Assembly (NCBI GenBank): GCA_021205755.1
Contig: JAJPWX010000131.1
Coordinates: 1-64,000, forward strand
Reading direction: 5' to 3'
Source of the DNA: Lachnospiraceae bacterium
GTDB taxonomy: Bacteria; Bacillota; Clostridia; Lachnospirales; Lachnospiraceae
DNA: 64,000 bases
Positions 35,889-45,255 of the stretch are shown in pieces. Within the stretch, counting starts at the first letter, position 1. The number at the start of each line of letters is the position of its first letter. The translations under genes were made by a program, and so were the position numbers. A model generated the notes under the pieces. That model did no database searches and had not been told where the DNA came from. It saw only the letters and a list, made by a program, of their open reading frames with translations.

Positions 35889-36174
35889 AAACAGTTCAGA
35901 GCAGCAACGAAATGAAAAGGCAGGTGCTGCGTGCCAGTGGCACGCGTTTAGCACCGACCGGAGCGAAGCGGAGACGTGCAGGTTTACCTGCTAAGGGCTG
36001 TATTTTCATTTCGGGATGGGCGGGCGCTGGATGTCCAGTGGACATCCGTTTAGCGCTGACCGAAGTGAAACGGAGACGCCCATCAAGCCGCAGACATATG
36101 ACGCGTATGCGGCATATAGCCTGCGTAGCAGGCGGTCTGCGGCCTTGCTGCTCTTCATTCAGAGCAGCATCGAA
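35889..36174 (+). repeat. modular palindromic intergenic repeat, copy B with two nested units
   Basis: This is the second full copy of the element at 9458-9634, in the opposite orientation. The same chain of hairpins is kept, but many stem bases differ in pairs: the closing palindrome reads GCTGCTC/GAGCAGC instead of GCTGTTC/GAACAGC, and GCCTGC/GCAGGC replaces GCCTTC/GAAGGC. Two related units of 54 and 56 bases (35923-35976, 36023-36078) are inserted; the second sits in the loop of GATGGGCG/CGCCCATC, replacing GAA. It lies between the cstA terminator and the apt promoter. A reading frame across it is a by-product. Confidence 0.8.
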
Positions 36175-36211
36175 ACGCAATCGATTAATCTATCATATGA
36201 TAAGGAAATAG

Positions 36212-36240
36212 TTGCGAAAAATGGCGGAAAATGATATACT
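36212..36240 (+). promoter_or_regulatory. promoter of apt
   Basis: TTGCGA (36212-36217), a 17-base spacer and TATACT (36235-36240), 68 bases before the apt start and just after the repeat element. Confidence 0.65.
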
Positions 36241-36307
36241 CGTGAAAAATGTCGACCAGATGCGGCGGACGAATCTGAAGCACACAAGAGAAGTGGAGGA
36301 ATAGAAA

Positions 36308-36832
36308 ATGAAAAAGCTCGAAGACTATGTAAGAAGTATTCCGGATTTCCCGGAGGAAGGTGTTATTTTTCGCGATGTCACAAGTATCCTGCAGGATGCG
36401 GATGGACTGAAGCTTTCCATTGATCTGATTCAGGAGAAGCTGGAGGGTCTTGATTTTGACGTGGTTGTCGGAACTGAGTCGAGAGGTTTTATTTTTGGAA
36501 TGCCGGTTGCATATAATCTGCATAAGCCGTTTGTTCCGGTTCGCAAAAAGGGTAAGCTTCCGTGTGAGACGATTTCCAAAGAATATGATCTGGAATATGG
36601 TTCCGCCACGATTGAAATGCATAAGGATGCGATTTTGCCGGGACAGAAGGTCGTAGTGATTGATGATCTGATCGCTACGGGCGGTACGATTGAGGCGGCG
36701 ATTCAGATGATTGAGGAGCTGGGCGGCGAAGTCGTGAAGGTTGTGTTTTTGATGGAGCTGGCGGGACTGAAAGGTCGGGAGAAGCTTGCTAAGTATGATG
36801 TTGAATCCGTGATATGTTATGAAGGAAAGTAG
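36308..36832 (+). CDS. apt: adenine phosphoribosyltransferase
   Basis: Salvages adenine to AMP using PRPP. 174 residues of normal length: YVRSIPDFPEEGVIFRDVT, VVGTESRGFIFGMPVAY, KKGKLPCETIS and the PRPP motif VVIDDLIATGGT (about residue 116). ATG 36308 follows AGTGGAGG. It stands just before relA/spoT, a common pairing (apt-relA) in Firmicutes, linking purine salvage with (p)ppGpp metabolism. Confidence 0.97.
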   Translation: MKKLEDYVRSIPDFPEEGVIFRDVTSILQDADGLKLSIDLIQEKLEGLDFDVVVGTESRGFIFGMPVAYNLHKPFVPVRKKGKLPCETISKEYDLEYGSATIEMHKDAILPGQKVVVIDDLIATGGTIEAAIQMIEELGGEVVKVVFLMELAGLKGREKLAKYDVESVICYEGK

Positions 36833-36953
36833 TCCGGCAGATAGCTGCGGGAAACTTTTGAGAAACAGAGGTGGCGGCCGCCTGAATGATGTTTTGGGCG
36901 ACAGCAAAAAAGACAGGATGACAAAGTACGTGACGGGAAGGCGGTGAGACCAG

Positions 36954-39257
36954 ATGCCGACAGATTTGAATGTAAAAACAGATGAGATCGAAGAAATCAA
37001 AAAAGTGGATGCCAGTGTGAAGAAGATGGAAGACTTTACGGATCCAGACGTCCTTTATCAGGAATTAATCACAAGCGTCCGGAAGTATCACCCTTCTGAT
37101 GATATTTCTATGATTGAGAAAGCCTACCGTGTTGCCTATGAGGCTCATAAGGATCAGAAGCGGAGGTCTGGCGAGCCTTATATTATTCACCCTTTGTGTG
37201 TGGCGATTATCCTTGCTGACCTGGAGCTCGATAAGGAGACGATTGTGGCTGGTCTTCTGCATGATGTGGTGGAAGACACTGTTATGACTTCGGAGGATCT
37301 CCGGGAACAGTTCGGAGAAGAGGTGGAGCTGCTTGTTGACGGAGTGACTAAGCTCGGAAAATTAAGTTATCCGGCCGATAAGCTGGATGTTCAGGCGGAG
37401 AACCTGCGAAAAATGTTTCTGGCGATGGCCAAGGATATCCGTGTAATCCTTGTCAAGCTGGCTGACCGCCTGCATAATATGCGCACCGCAAAATACTGGT
37501 CGCCGGAGACGCAGAAGAAAAAAGCACGTGAGACCATGGATATTTACGCGCCGATCGCGCATCGGCTCGGTATTTCCAAGATCAAAGTTGAGCTGGATGA
37601 TCTGTCCCTGAAGTATCTGGAACCGGACATTTACTATGATCTGGTGGATAAAATAGCACTGAAAAGAGATGAGCGCCAGGCTTATGTGGATAGCATTGTT
37701 GCACAAGTGCGCAAGCAGATTGAAGAGGCAGGAATTAAGGCACAGGTAGATGGCCGAATCAAGCATTTTTTCAGCATTTACAAGAAAATGGTGAACCAGC
37801 AGAAAACATTGGATCAGATCTACGACTTGTTTGCAGTGCGCATTATTGTTGATACAGTAAAGGATTGTTACGCGGCGCTGGGTGTTATCCACGAGATGTA
37901 TAAGCCGATTCCAGGACGTTTTAAGGATTACATTGCGATGCCGAAGCAGAACATGTATCAGTCTCTGCACACGACGCTGATTGGCCCGAATGGCATGCCG
38001 TTTGAAATTCAGATCCGCACGTTTGAGATGCACCGCACTGCAGAGTACGGTATTGCAGCGCATTGGAAATACAAGGAAGCGGCGGATGGCAAAAAGAGCG
38101 ATACCAAAAGTGAAGAAGCAAAGCTAAGCTGGCTGCGTCAGGTGCTGGACTGGCAGATGTCAGATAACCGCGAATTTATGAGCCTGCTGAAGAGTGATTT
38201 CGATCTTTTTGCGGAGAGTGTCTATTGTTTTACACCGGCGGGGGATGTGAAAAACCTCCCGAATGGTTCTACGCCCATTGACTTTGCTTACAGCATTCAC
38301 AGTGCGGTAGGGAACCGCATGATTGGAGCACGTGTCAATGGCAAGCTGGTAACGATTGATTATGTGATTCAGAACGGGGATCGGATCGAGATTATTACTT
38401 CCCAGAACTCCCGTGGCCCGAGCCGGGACTGGCTGAAGATAGTCAAGAGCTCACAGGCGAGAAATAAGATTAATCAGTGGTTCCGCCAGGAACTGAAAGA
38501 AGACAATATTGTAAAGGGCAAAGAAATGCTTGCCGCTTACTGCAAATCCAAAGGCCTGGTGCAGTCTGACCTGATGAAACAGTCCTATATGGACCGTGTG
38601 ATGTCGAAATATGGATTTCGTGACTGGGATTCTGTGATGGCGGCGTTAGGGCATGGCGGCCTGAAGGAAGGGCAGATAGTCAATAAGCTGCTGGAGGGCT
38701 ATGAGCAGGATCACCGCAAGGAGATTACGGACGAAGAGATCATCGAAGCAGTGCAGAGTGCGAAGGAAACTTCTCCGGTGCGTATCCGCAAATCCAAAGG
38801 CGGCATTACGGTACAGGGCATCAACGATGTCAGTGTCCGTTTTGCAAAATGTTGCAGCCCGATTCCGGGGGATGAGATTGTTGGGTTTGTTACCCGCGGC
38901 AGAGGTGTGACGATACACCGTACGGACTGTATTAATATTGTAAACCTGCCTGAGAGTGAGCGGGTGCGTCTGATTGACGCGGAGTGGCAAAAGGATGCGA
39001 CTGTCGGTGATCAGGGGATGTATCTCGCGGAGATCATGATTTATTGTAACAACCGAACCGGCCTGCTGGTGGATATTACAAAAGTATTTACAGAGAATAA
39101 GATTGATGTGCAGTCCGTCAATTCCCGTACGAGTAAGCAGGGGATCGCGACGATTGCCATGTCTTTTGAGGTAGCGGGAAAGGATACGCTGCAGTATCTG
39201 ATTGAACGCTTGCGTCAGATCGAGAGCGTGATTGATATTGAGAGAACGACGGGGTGA
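36954..39257 (+). CDS. relA: bifunctional (p)ppGpp synthetase/hydrolase RelA/SpoT
   Basis: The long RSH enzyme of the stringent response. 767 residues: an HD hydrolase domain with LLHDVVEDTVMT and KLADRLHNMRT, a synthetase domain with FAVRIIVD, PGRFKDYIAMPKQNMYQSLHTT, a TGS domain (CFTPAGDVKNLPNGSTPIDFA, about 420), a zinc-finger-like FAKCCSPIPGD...TIHRTDC and a C-terminal ACT domain. Both active sites are complete. The ATG at 36954 follows GGCGGTGAG. It is followed within 4 bases by the MBL hydrolase gene, so it heads an operon that probably runs to hisS. Confidence 0.97.
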   Translation: MPTDLNVKTDEIEEIKKVDASVKKMEDFTDPDVLYQELITSVRKYHPSDDISMIEKAYRVAYEAHKDQKRRSGEPYIIHPLCVAIILADLELDKETIVAGLLHDVVEDTVMTSEDLREQFGEEVELLVDGVTKLGKLSYPADKLDVQAENLRKMFLAMAKDIRVILVKLADRLHNMRTAKYWSPETQKKKARETMDIYAPIAHRLGISKIKVELDDLSLKYLEPDIYYDLVDKIALKRDERQAYVDSIVAQVRKQIEEAGIKAQVDGRIKHFFSIYKKMVNQQKTLDQIYDLFAVRIIVDTVKDCYAALGVIHEMYKPIPGRFKDYIAMPKQNMYQSLHTTLIGPNGMPFEIQIRTFEMHRTAEYGIAAHWKYKEAADGKKSDTKSEEAKLSWLRQVLDWQMSDNREFMSLLKSDFDLFAESVYCFTPAGDVKNLPNGSTPIDFAYSIHSAVGNRMIGARVNGKLVTIDYVIQNGDRIEIITSQNSRGPSRDWLKIVKSSQARNKINQWFRQELKEDNIVKGKEMLAAYCKSKGLVQSDLMKQSYMDRVMSKYGFRDWDSVMAALGHGGLKEGQIVNKLLEGYEQDHRKEITDEEIIEAVQSAKETSPVRIRKSKGGITVQGINDVSVRFAKCCSPIPGDEIVGFVTRGRGVTIHRTDCINIVNLPESERVRLIDAEWQKDATVGDQGMYLAEIMIYCNNRTGLLVDITKVFTENKIDVQSVNSRTSKQGIATIAMSFEVAGKDTLQYLIERLRQIESVIDIERTTG

Positions 39258-39261
39258 TGGA

Positions 39262-39888
39262 ATGAAGCAGCTTCAGCTTGAGACACTGGTGCTCGGCCCA
39301 GTGTCGACGAACTGTTATCTGGCAAAAAACAGAGATACCGGTGCGCTGCTGATCATTGATCCGGCGGATCGCGCAGATGTGATTGCGCGGAAGATTGCCG
39401 GGATGGGCGGCACACCGGAAGCGATTCTCCTGACTCATGGGCATTTTGACCATATTGGCGCGGCTCTGGAGCTGAAAAACCGTTTTGAAATTCCAATTTG
39501 TGCATTGGATAAGGAGCAGGAGGTTTTATCCGACCCGGTAAAGAATCTGACGTATTGGAACGGCAGTGGGTATGGTCTTCGGGCGGATCGTTATCTGGAG
39601 GAAGGAGAAGAGCTGCTTTTTGCTGGCTTTCGGGTTATTGTGATGCATACGCCGGGGCACACCATCGGCAGTGTCAGCTACTATTTGCCAGAAGAAAAGG
39701 TATTGTTTTCCGGCGATACGCTGTTTCACTGCAGTGTGGGGCGAACGGATTTCCCGACGGGCAGTATGGGGGACATGCACCGCTCTCTTCATGAGAAGCT
39801 TTTTTTGCTGCCGGAAGAGACAGAGGTGTTTCCGGGGCATGACGCAGCGACAACGATTCAGTATGAAAAACGATTCAATCCATATTAA
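39262..39888 (+). CDS. MBL-fold metallohydrolase, glyoxalase II-like
   Basis: 208 residues with the metallo-beta-lactamase metal ligands: THGHFDH (about residue 61), HTPGHTIGS (about 130), FSGDTLF (about 153) and FPGHD (about 192). Members act as thioesterases or hydroxyacylglutathione hydrolases, but substrates in this clade are mostly unknown. Position between relA and hemZ is widespread in Clostridia. Start ATG 39262 is 4 bases past the relA stop, after GGGGTGATGG; the upstream in-frame ATG at 39232 lies inside relA. Confidence 0.9.
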   Translation: MKQLQLETLVLGPVSTNCYLAKNRDTGALLIIDPADRADVIARKIAGMGGTPEAILLTHGHFDHIGAALELKNRFEIPICALDKEQEVLSDPVKNLTYWNGSGYGLRADRYLEEGEELLFAGFRVIVMHTPGHTIGSVSYYLPEEKVLFSGDTLFHCSVGRTDFPTGSMGDMHRSLHEKLFLLPEETEVFPGHDAATTIQYEKRFNPY

Positions 39889-39939
39889 GACGGCGGTGGC
39901 TGCCATCCGCAGCTGTGAGTGGAAAATGGTTGAGAAGAT

Positions 39940-41556
39940 ATGATACAGGTAAATTTAAACAGACAATGCTTTCAATATGATGTTCATTCACTGGTTCGCG
40001 CATTCTATCCTGGGGAAGAAGTGCGGGTGGATTGTACTCAGAGGGAAAGTGACGGAACAAAGCCCCTTCCGACGGACGGGGAATTATTTTTCCTGCGGGT
40101 TGCATTTGTACCGGACTGTGTGGAGGCGGCTGACCAGTGCTCCCAGATTCAGATCAGCCTTTGTGTCAATTCGGAAGAAAGGCTCCATATGGAAGGTTCT
40201 TGTCTTGAAGCGGATCGTCACGAGACAAAGAACGAATTAAAACGGCTGCTTTACCGGCTGCTGTCTGACTATTCCGGGCGTATTCTGCCATGGGGGAATC
40301 TAACCGGTATCCGCCCGACAAAGATCCCAATGGCGCTTTTGAACCAGGGCTGGAAAAATAGTGCAATCGCGGATTATATGCGGAGAACATATTACACGAG
40401 TAATGAAAAGACGGCTCTTGCCATCGCGATAGCGAACCGGGAGCGTTATTTGCTGGAAAAACTGGAATTGAACCAGGAATTGGCGCCCGGACATACGGAT
40501 GAAGCAGAACCGCTTTCTGACCTGAGGTTCGTTCAGACGGATGTGCCGGATCATCTGGAGAGTGCAGAAGAGCGTCCTGCTGATCCGTTTTGGAATGGTT
40601 ACAGCCTGTATATCGGCATTCCGTTCTGTCCGAGCATTTGCCTCTATTGCTCGTTCAGCTCCAGTCCGATTGCCTTGTGGAAGAACCAGGTCGACGCGTA
40701 TCTGGATACGCTCCTGTATGAAATGGAGCAGGTGGCGAAGCTTTTGCCGGGGCGTGGACCGGATACTGTCTATATTGGCGGCGGTACGCCTACAACGCTG
40801 GAGCCGGAGCAGATGGAACGGCTGCTCTCGAAGATTGAGACGTGCTTCGATCTGAGCCGCACTCAGGAATTCACGGTTGAGGCAGGGCGGCCAGACAGCA
40901 TTTCCAGGGAGAAGCTTGCGGTATTGAAAAAGCACGGCATCACGCGCATTTCGATTAATCCGCAGACCATGAATCAGGAAACGCTGGATTTTATCGGCAG
41001 GAAACATACGGTGGAAGAGACGGAGGAAGCCTTTGCTCTGGCGCGCGAGATGGGGTTTGATAACATCAATATGGATCTGATCGTCGGACTGCCCGGTGAG
41101 GGCGCGCCGGAGGTCGAACATACGATGCAGGTGCTCTCCGGGATGGCTCCCGACAGTATTACGGTTCATTCCCTTGCGGTGAAACGGGCTGCCAGGCTGC
41201 GCCTGTTCCGCGAAGAACACAAAGAGCTCACCTTTGAGAACAGCAGTGCGATCATGGATATGACGGCAGCCTATACGAGGGAAGCGGGACTTTATCCTTA
41301 TTATCTGTATCGGCAGAAGAATATGGCCGGTAATTTTGAAAATGTCGGATATGCCAGGGAAGGCTGCGAAGGGCTTTATAATATTCTGATTATGGAAGAA
41401 ATCCAGACGATTCTGGCGCTTGGCGCGGGAGCCTCTACAAAGCTGGTATATCCCGGGAATCGGATCTGCCGGGTAGAGAATGTAAAGGATATTAAAAATT
41501 ACATGGAGCGGATCGACGAGATGATAGAGAGAAAGAGGGCGGGACTGTATGGGTGA
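39940..41556 (+). CDS. hemZ: coproporphyrinogen dehydrogenase-type radical SAM protein HemZ
   Basis: 538 residues. The N-terminal part (about 1-190) is specific to HemZ; the radical SAM core has the cluster motif CPSICLYCSF (about residue 229), YIGGGTPTTLE and RISINPQTMNQETLDFIGR, and the C-terminal HemN-like part has QKNMAGNFENVGYAREG. Such proteins are relatives of oxygen-independent coproporphyrinogen III oxidase; in organisms without haem synthesis the true activity is uncertain. Its last 8 bases overlap the HD-GYP gene that follows. Confidence 0.93.
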   Translation: MIQVNLNRQCFQYDVHSLVRAFYPGEEVRVDCTQRESDGTKPLPTDGELFFLRVAFVPDCVEAADQCSQIQISLCVNSEERLHMEGSCLEADRHETKNELKRLLYRLLSDYSGRILPWGNLTGIRPTKIPMALLNQGWKNSAIADYMRRTYYTSNEKTALAIAIANRERYLLEKLELNQELAPGHTDEAEPLSDLRFVQTDVPDHLESAEERPADPFWNGYSLYIGIPFCPSICLYCSFSSSPIALWKNQVDAYLDTLLYEMEQVAKLLPGRGPDTVYIGGGTPTTLEPEQMERLLSKIETCFDLSRTQEFTVEAGRPDSISREKLAVLKKHGITRISINPQTMNQETLDFIGRKHTVEETEEAFALAREMGFDNINMDLIVGLPGEGAPEVEHTMQVLSGMAPDSITVHSLAVKRAARLRLFREEHKELTFENSSAIMDMTAAYTREAGLYPYYLYRQKNMAGNFENVGYAREGCEGLYNILIMEEIQTILALGAGASTKLVYPGNRICRVENVKDIKNYMERIDEMIERKRAGLYG

Positions 41557-42223
41557 GAAAGCGCCTCTTTATAAAAAGAAATATCCGATTATCCGCCCCA
41601 GCATTGTAAAGGAACTTTCGCATGCCAGTATAGTCAGCAATCTGGCTTTTCATGTGGGGCAAAATATGCAGCTTTCACCGGAGGACTGCCATGACCTGGC
41701 TGTTGCCGGATTCCTGCATGATATTGGAAAGCTGGAGTTGGCGCAGTATGTGCGCGGGCATGAGAACGAGACACTTGTGATCGAGGAGATGCGCTATGTT
41801 CGCCGACATTCGGTGATTGGTGCGGCGATCCTGGAGAAAATGGGTTATTCACAGAAAATCGTAGACATGGTAAAATATCACCATGAAAATTGCGACGGCA
41901 CCGGTTATCCGATGAACCTGACGAGAGAGAATATCCCGATCGGGGCGCGCGTTCTGCGCGTCTGTGATGTGTTTGCTGCGCTGACCTCGAACCGCCCGTA
42001 TCGTCAGGCGTTTGACGTGGATACGGCAGTAGAGATGATGATAGAGGAGTCTAAGGATTATGATGTCGGCGTATTTCTGGCTTTTCTGCGGGTCGTCCAC
42101 GAACCAGGGCTGGAGGAGCTGTTGAATACAAAGGATTTGGAAGAAAAGCTGGAAGAATTTTCGAACGCCGGTAATCTGGAATGGCGGGCAGAGGCTGAGA
42201 ACAGCCAGACTTTTGATGAGTGA
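41549..42223 (+). CDS. HD-GYP domain protein (predicted c-di-GMP phosphodiesterase)
   Basis: A soluble 224-residue protein consisting almost only of an HD-GYP domain: [55 protein letters not shown] and [13 protein letters not shown]. All metal ligands and the canonical GYP are present, so phosphodiesterase activity on cyclic di-GMP is likely from family knowledge. It overlaps hemZ by 8 bases and hisS begins about 20 bases after it, so it is in the relA-hisS operon, which links two nucleotide second messengers on one transcript. Confidence 0.9.
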   Translation: MGEKAPLYKKKYPIIRPSIVKELSHASIVSNLAFHVGQNMQLSPEDCHDLAVAGFLHDIGKLELAQYVRGHENETLVIEEMRYVRRHSVIGAAILEKMGYSQKIVDMVKYHHENCDGTGYPMNLTRENIPIGARVLRVCDVFAALTSNRPYRQAFDVDTAVEMMIEESKDYDVGVFLAFLRVVHEPGLEELLNTKDLEEKLEEFSNAGNLEWRAEAENSQTFDE

Positions 42224-42243
42224 AAAAGTGCGTAAGGAGGTTT

Positions 42244-43518
42244 ATGACAATGATTACACAGGCACCGAGAGGCGTACAGGACTGGTACGGAGAGGATATG
42301 CGCAAGCGTGCGTATGTGGAGAAGCTGGCGCGTGAGACAGCACGCACATACCATATGAGTGAGATTATTACACCGATTTTTGAACATACAGAACTCTTTG
42401 CCCGGGGTGTGGGCGATACGACAGATGTGGTACAAAAAGAGATGTATACGTTCGAGGATAAGGGAAAGCGCAGCATCACTCTGAAGCCGGAAGGAACGGC
42501 AGGCGTAATGCGCGCTTATCTGGAGCATAGCCTTTATGCGAATCCGGCACCGACAAAGCTGTTTTATGTGACGCCGGCTTTCCGCTATGAGAAGCCTCAG
42601 AAGGGCAGACTTCGCCAGCATCATCAGTTTGGCGTGGAGATTGTCGGCTCTGAGAGTCCGCTCGCGGAGATGGAGCTGATTACTTTTGTGACGGAATTAC
42701 TTGGAAAGTTTGGCCTGCGTGATGTGAAGCTCCACATCAACAGCATCGGCTGCGCGAATTGCCGCAGAGCATACAATGAGGCGCTGCTTTCCTATCTGCA
42801 AAAATATGAGGATCAGCTTTGCCCGACCTGTCGGGAACGGATGCAGAAGAACCCGTTGCGGGTATTGGACTGCAAAGTGGATACGTGCAAGGCGATTGTT
42901 GCAGACGCGCCGCGCACGATTGATTATCTGGATGATGCGTGCCGGGAGCACTTTGAAGAATTGCAGGCGCTTCTGAATGAGCTTTCGATTCCTTATGAGA
43001 TCGATACCGGCATTGTTCGCGGCCTGGATTATTACACAAAGACGGTGTTTGAATTTGTCAATGCGGATGGATTTACACTGTGCGGAGGCGGCCGCTATGA
43101 CGGCCTGATTCATGAGCTGGATGAGAAGCAGGATATTCCATCCGTTGGCTTTGGCATGGGAATCGAGCGTATTCTGTATTTTATGGAAAATGAGGGCGTC
43201 TGCTTCCCGGAGGAAGAGCCGGTGGATTTGTATGTCGGGATTCTCGGAAAAGAAGCGCGTGCCCGCGCCTATCAGCTGGTAAGTGAGCTTCGTAAGAAAG
43301 GACTGATCGTCGAGACCGATTATATGGACCGCAGTGTGAAAGCGCAGATGAAATATGCGAATAAGCTGGGTGCGTTAAATACGGTGATTATCGGTTCACA
43401 GGAGCTTTCGGACAACAGGGCGAAGGTGAAACATATGGCTACCGGTGAGCAGACAGAGGTTGCGTTCGATCAGATCGCGGAACTGATATCCGCAAAACGG
43501 CAGGTTGTTTCGGAATGA
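42244..43518 (+). CDS. hisS: histidyl-tRNA synthetase
   Basis: Charges tRNA-His. 424 residues with the class II motifs: [14 protein letters not shown], motif 2 [23 protein letters not shown], the histidine-specific [15 protein letters not shown] (about 257) and GGGRYDGLI, motif 3 [11 protein letters not shown], and the anticodon-binding C terminus. Two ATG codons are possible: 42244 (3 bases after AAGGAGG) and 42250 (9 bases), the second with the better spacing. It closes the relA-MBL-hemZ-HD-GYP cluster. aspS, which often follows hisS, is not here; a convergent gene comes next. Confidence 0.97.
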   Translation: MTMITQAPRGVQDWYGEDMRKRAYVEKLARETARTYHMSEIITPIFEHTELFARGVGDTTDVVQKEMYTFEDKGKRSITLKPEGTAGVMRAYLEHSLYANPAPTKLFYVTPAFRYEKPQKGRLRQHHQFGVEIVGSESPLAEMELITFVTELLGKFGLRDVKLHINSIGCANCRRAYNEALLSYLQKYEDQLCPTCRERMQKNPLRVLDCKVDTCKAIVADAPRTIDYLDDACREHFEELQALLNELSIPYEIDTGIVRGLDYYTKTVFEFVNADGFTLCGGGRYDGLIHELDEKQDIPSVGFGMGIERILYFMENEGVCFPEEEPVDLYVGILGKEARARAYQLVSELRKKGLIVETDYMDRSVKAQMKYANKLGALNTVIIGSQELSDNRAKVKHMATGEQTEVAFDQIAELISAKRQVVSE

Positions 43519-43577
43519 TCCAGAGTAGTTTTTGCAATGCGTCCGGAAAGCATTTGGCAGGCTGGCTGCGCTGCCAT

Positions 43578-44900
43578 TTACTCCGAGGGGGATACCTCCT
43601 GGGTTTCCTCCCCTGAGGAGGAGAAAGCTTCGATTGCCGAGGTCATTCCACCCATGATGGCGTCTGTGAATGCTTCATCGAAGTAGACCTCCCAGGTGAA
43701 GCCATTGTTGGAAAAAGTGATGGTGACATCGGTGGAAGCAGTGGCTGTGTTTTCCTGTAAAGCTTCCAGCAGCATTCGGGAGGTTTCGTTTGAAAAGGTG
43801 ACAGAATTATCCCGAATGGATTGTGTCGTTTTGGCGTAAGAAAGAAGAGATTCTTTATATACCTCAAGTACACTGGTCATATCGACGCTTGTGATGCGGA
43901 TCACTGCTTCGGCAGAGGATCCGTTTTCTGTGCACCGGAGAATTTTACAGTCAAATGCATCCGTCAGCTGGCGGATATATGCTTCGTCAATTAAAGAGTA
44001 ATATTCTGTATTATAGGTGGAGAAGATATCTTCCACTTCCAGGTAATCCATCCATTCGTCTGCGGTCAGGTCACGAAGCGCATCCAGGTGAATCTCGAGA
44101 ACTTCTGAAGCACTTAAGATATAGGGATCATTCATATAGGTGATAAAGCCGCCAACCAGTTCATCCTCAAGATCAGAGTCTGAGAGAATTGTCCAAATGT
44201 TATCAATTTTCTGAAGATGGAAGTAAGCCGTGGTAACGACCGTATCATAGGTATTGGAGACGAGCGTATCGCGCAGAAGGCAGTAGTAATCGTTTGTCGT
44301 TGACTCGGTGTCATCTTCCGGATATATTTCAACAGAATTTTTCAGTATTTCGGTACAGAGATCTCTTGCAAGGGATTTTGCGTCGATATTTGTAATCTGC
44401 ACGGTGACAGTAGCTGTATCTCCGTCGATGGTTTCCTGGTGGATGCTGTAGGAAAAGTTTTCAAAGAAGAGACGGACTGCCTCTGCAGCGTCCGAGCCGA
44501 TTTCGCCGGAGGCGAGGTTTGAATTCATCAGATTTTCATAGGAGATAAAGGCAGCAATGGTATCCTCGTCAAGCTCCCGGATCAGCTCCAGCTCTTGCAG
44601 AACTGCCTGGGAGGGGCGTTCCATCTGCTGTCTGTTCCACTGATAAAGCAAACCAATGAGAAGTATCTGCACAATCATGATGACAGGAATACCAATGGAG
44701 AAGCGCAGCTTTCTGGTTTTGTGATGGAAAAGGTACATACCGATCAGGATTCCAACACTGCCGAAAAGAAGCGCAATAAGAAAAAGGGTTCGCTCTGGAA
44801 TCCGTCTTTTTTGCCTGCGGGCTTTTAGCTTGTCCATGCCCATGGTCAGCAGCCCAATTACATTAATGATAATTATGTAGGTAATCAAAAAAGTCTTCAT
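43578..44900 (-). CDS. DUF1294 membrane domain fused to a large extracellular domain
   Basis: 440 residues. The first 90 form a DUF1294 unit: a helix, MGMDKLKARRQKRRIPERTLF, a second helix with GSVGILIGMYLFHHKTRKLRF, then a third helix (PVIMIVQILLIGLLY). DUF1294 proteins are usually alone and of unknown function. Here about 330 further residues, acidic and Thr/Ser-rich, follow on the presumed outer side. They contain two related halves, each with a predicted cystatin-like (DUF4878-type) strand pattern such as TATVTVQITNIDAKSL and AEAVIRITSVDMTSV. ATG 44900 has AGAGGTGG close by. A strong promoter lies upstream. The gene converges on hisS. Confidence 0.75.
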   Translation of the reverse strand: MKTFLITYIIIINVIGLLTMGMDKLKARRQKRRIPERTLFLIALLFGSVGILIGMYLFHHKTRKLRFSIGIPVIMIVQILLIGLLYQWNRQQMERPSQAVLQELELIRELDEDTIAAFISYENLMNSNLASGEIGSDAAEAVRLFFENFSYSIHQETIDGDTATVTVQITNIDAKSLARDLCTEILKNSVEIYPEDDTESTTNDYYCLLRDTLVSNTYDTVVTTAYFHLQKIDNIWTILSDSDLEDELVGGFITYMNDPYILSASEVLEIHLDALRDLTADEWMDYLEVEDIFSTYNTEYYSLIDEAYIRQLTDAFDCKILRCTENGSSAEAVIRITSVDMTSVLEVYKESLLSYAKTTQSIRDNSVTFSNETSRMLLEALQENTATASTDVTITFSNNGFTWEVYFDEAFTDAIMGGMTSAIEAFSSSGEETQEVSPSE

Positions 44901-44935
44901 TTCCACCTCTGACAATAAGTACCTTTGATGGAAAG

Positions 44936-44964
44936 ATTTTACACGAAAAGAATGTGTTTGTCAA
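44936..44964 (-). promoter_or_regulatory. promoter of the DUF1294 fusion gene
   Basis: On the minus strand: TTGACA (44964-44959), a 17-base spacer and TAAAAT (44941-44936), 36 bases before the start codon. The rest of the 355-base gap to glyA holds only AT-rich DNA and the glyA promoter. Confidence 0.75.
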
Positions 44965-45167
44965 ACTCTACTTTTAAAAATTTCAAAATTCAAATTGTTT
45001 TTGACATAATTCGATAAAAATTGCCTGATTTCGCGCATAAAGTGAACAGAAAAATTACTATTTGCGCGGGGAATAAACTTAGATTTGGCTGTGAGGTAAT
45101 TATTTGTGATGGCCTGCGGAAGCAGCGCAAAAGCGAGTGTATGAGAAAGAAATAGCGGCGAACAGTC

Positions 45168-45196
45168 TTGACTTTTTATGGAAAGCAAAGTAAGAT
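45168..45196 (+). promoter_or_regulatory. promoter of glyA
   Basis: TTGACT (45168-45173), a 17-base spacer and TAAGAT (45191-45196), 60 bases before the glyA start. No glycine or purine-type riboswitch landmarks were seen between them. Confidence 0.6.
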
Positions 45197-45255
45197 AAGC
45201 AACGTGTGAAAAAGTGAAAAATAAGCTACAATAAAACAAATAAGGAGAGAACATT

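Noticed and set aside
35885-36211. 108-residue open frame over the repeat element
   Set aside because: The shared peptide pieces with the minus strand at 9444-9650 come from the DNA repeat itself, which contains palindromes and differs by paired substitutions, not by codon-type changes.
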